Below are positions 20,176-20,185 of a stretch of 20,185 nt of DNA, piece by piece. This DNA is from DAOQAU01 sp964640325 (GTDB lineage Bacteria; Cyanobacteriota; Vampirovibrionia; Gastranaerophilales; Gastranaerophilaceae). The stretch covers positions 1-20,185 of the forward strand of contig CAZXID010000030.1 of NCBI GenBank assembly GCA_964640325.1. The letters run 5' to 3'. Both the position numbers and the translations under genes were made by a program. How positions within the stretch are numbered: the first letter of the stretch is position 1; the number at the start of each line of letters is the position of its first letter. Under the pieces are notes generated by a model that was not told the DNA's origin, ran no database searches, and worked only from the letters and a program-made list of their open reading frames with translations.

Positions 20176-20185
20176 TAATACCCCT

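Overview
The window looks like a low-GC, free-living or gut-type bacterial chromosome. It is densely coded, with genes in short runs on both strands. My best guess is a non-photosynthetic relative of the Cyanobacteria (Melainabacteria/Vampirovibrionia, Gastranaerophilales type). The reasons are: coaD followed by a DivIVA/Cdv3-like coiled-coil gene, an AMIN-domain amidase, an undecaprenyl-phosphate sugar-1-phosphate transferase, a prepilin-like protein with the segment VEVLITLGIIGVIAALTIP, and several short lineage-style proteins that resemble no common family. This placement is inference; a low-GC Firmicute-like lineage is the main alternative.

Layout. Positions 1-470 hold a broken GIY-YIG nuclease gene and decayed palindromic repeats. 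Positions 472-2207 (minus) hold two unrecognised proteins, one secreted and one with a glycine-zipper plus a Q/N-rich tail. Positions 2453-3580 (plus) are coaD and the DivIVA-like gene, which converge on a secreted repeat protein (3639-4430, minus). Upstream of that protein is a 47-residue membrane protein gene (4519-4662, minus). Positions 4891-5819 (plus) are two small unrecognised genes, each closed by a hairpin. Positions 5873-7801 (minus) are gpsA then ricT. A small unrecognised gene (8026-8334, plus) meets murQ stop-to-stop. The minus run thioredoxin-like / ccdA / ribH / murQ spans 10947-8331. Positions 11041-12116 (minus) are small unrecognised genes, one of them possibly split. Positions 12254-16275 (plus) are amidase, murI and aroA. 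A prepilin-like gene follows (16277-16984, minus), then tyrA (17089-17889, plus), then glyA and the sugar-phosphate transferase (20175-17890, minus).

Functions. Cell-wall genes are frequent: murI makes D-glutamate, the AMIN amidase cuts peptidoglycan, murQ recycles MurNAc-6-phosphate, and the WecA/TagO-family enzyme starts a lipid-linked polymer. aroA and tyrA belong to aromatic amino-acid synthesis, coaD and ribH to cofactor synthesis, gpsA to phospholipid precursors, and glyA to one-carbon metabolism. CcdA with its anchored thioredoxin-like partner forms an extracytoplasmic thiol-redox pair, and the secreted prepilin-like protein has six cysteines.

Most notable: four kinds of dispersed palindromic repeat, one inserted in frame inside aroA; three genes without a ribosome binding site whose -10 box ends exactly 6 nt before the ATG (ricT, aroA, tyrA), suggesting leaderless mRNAs; two small genes found only by direct reading; and a possibly split gene at 11041-11682. 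I saw no CRISPR array, rRNA, tRNA, insertion sequence or phage genes.
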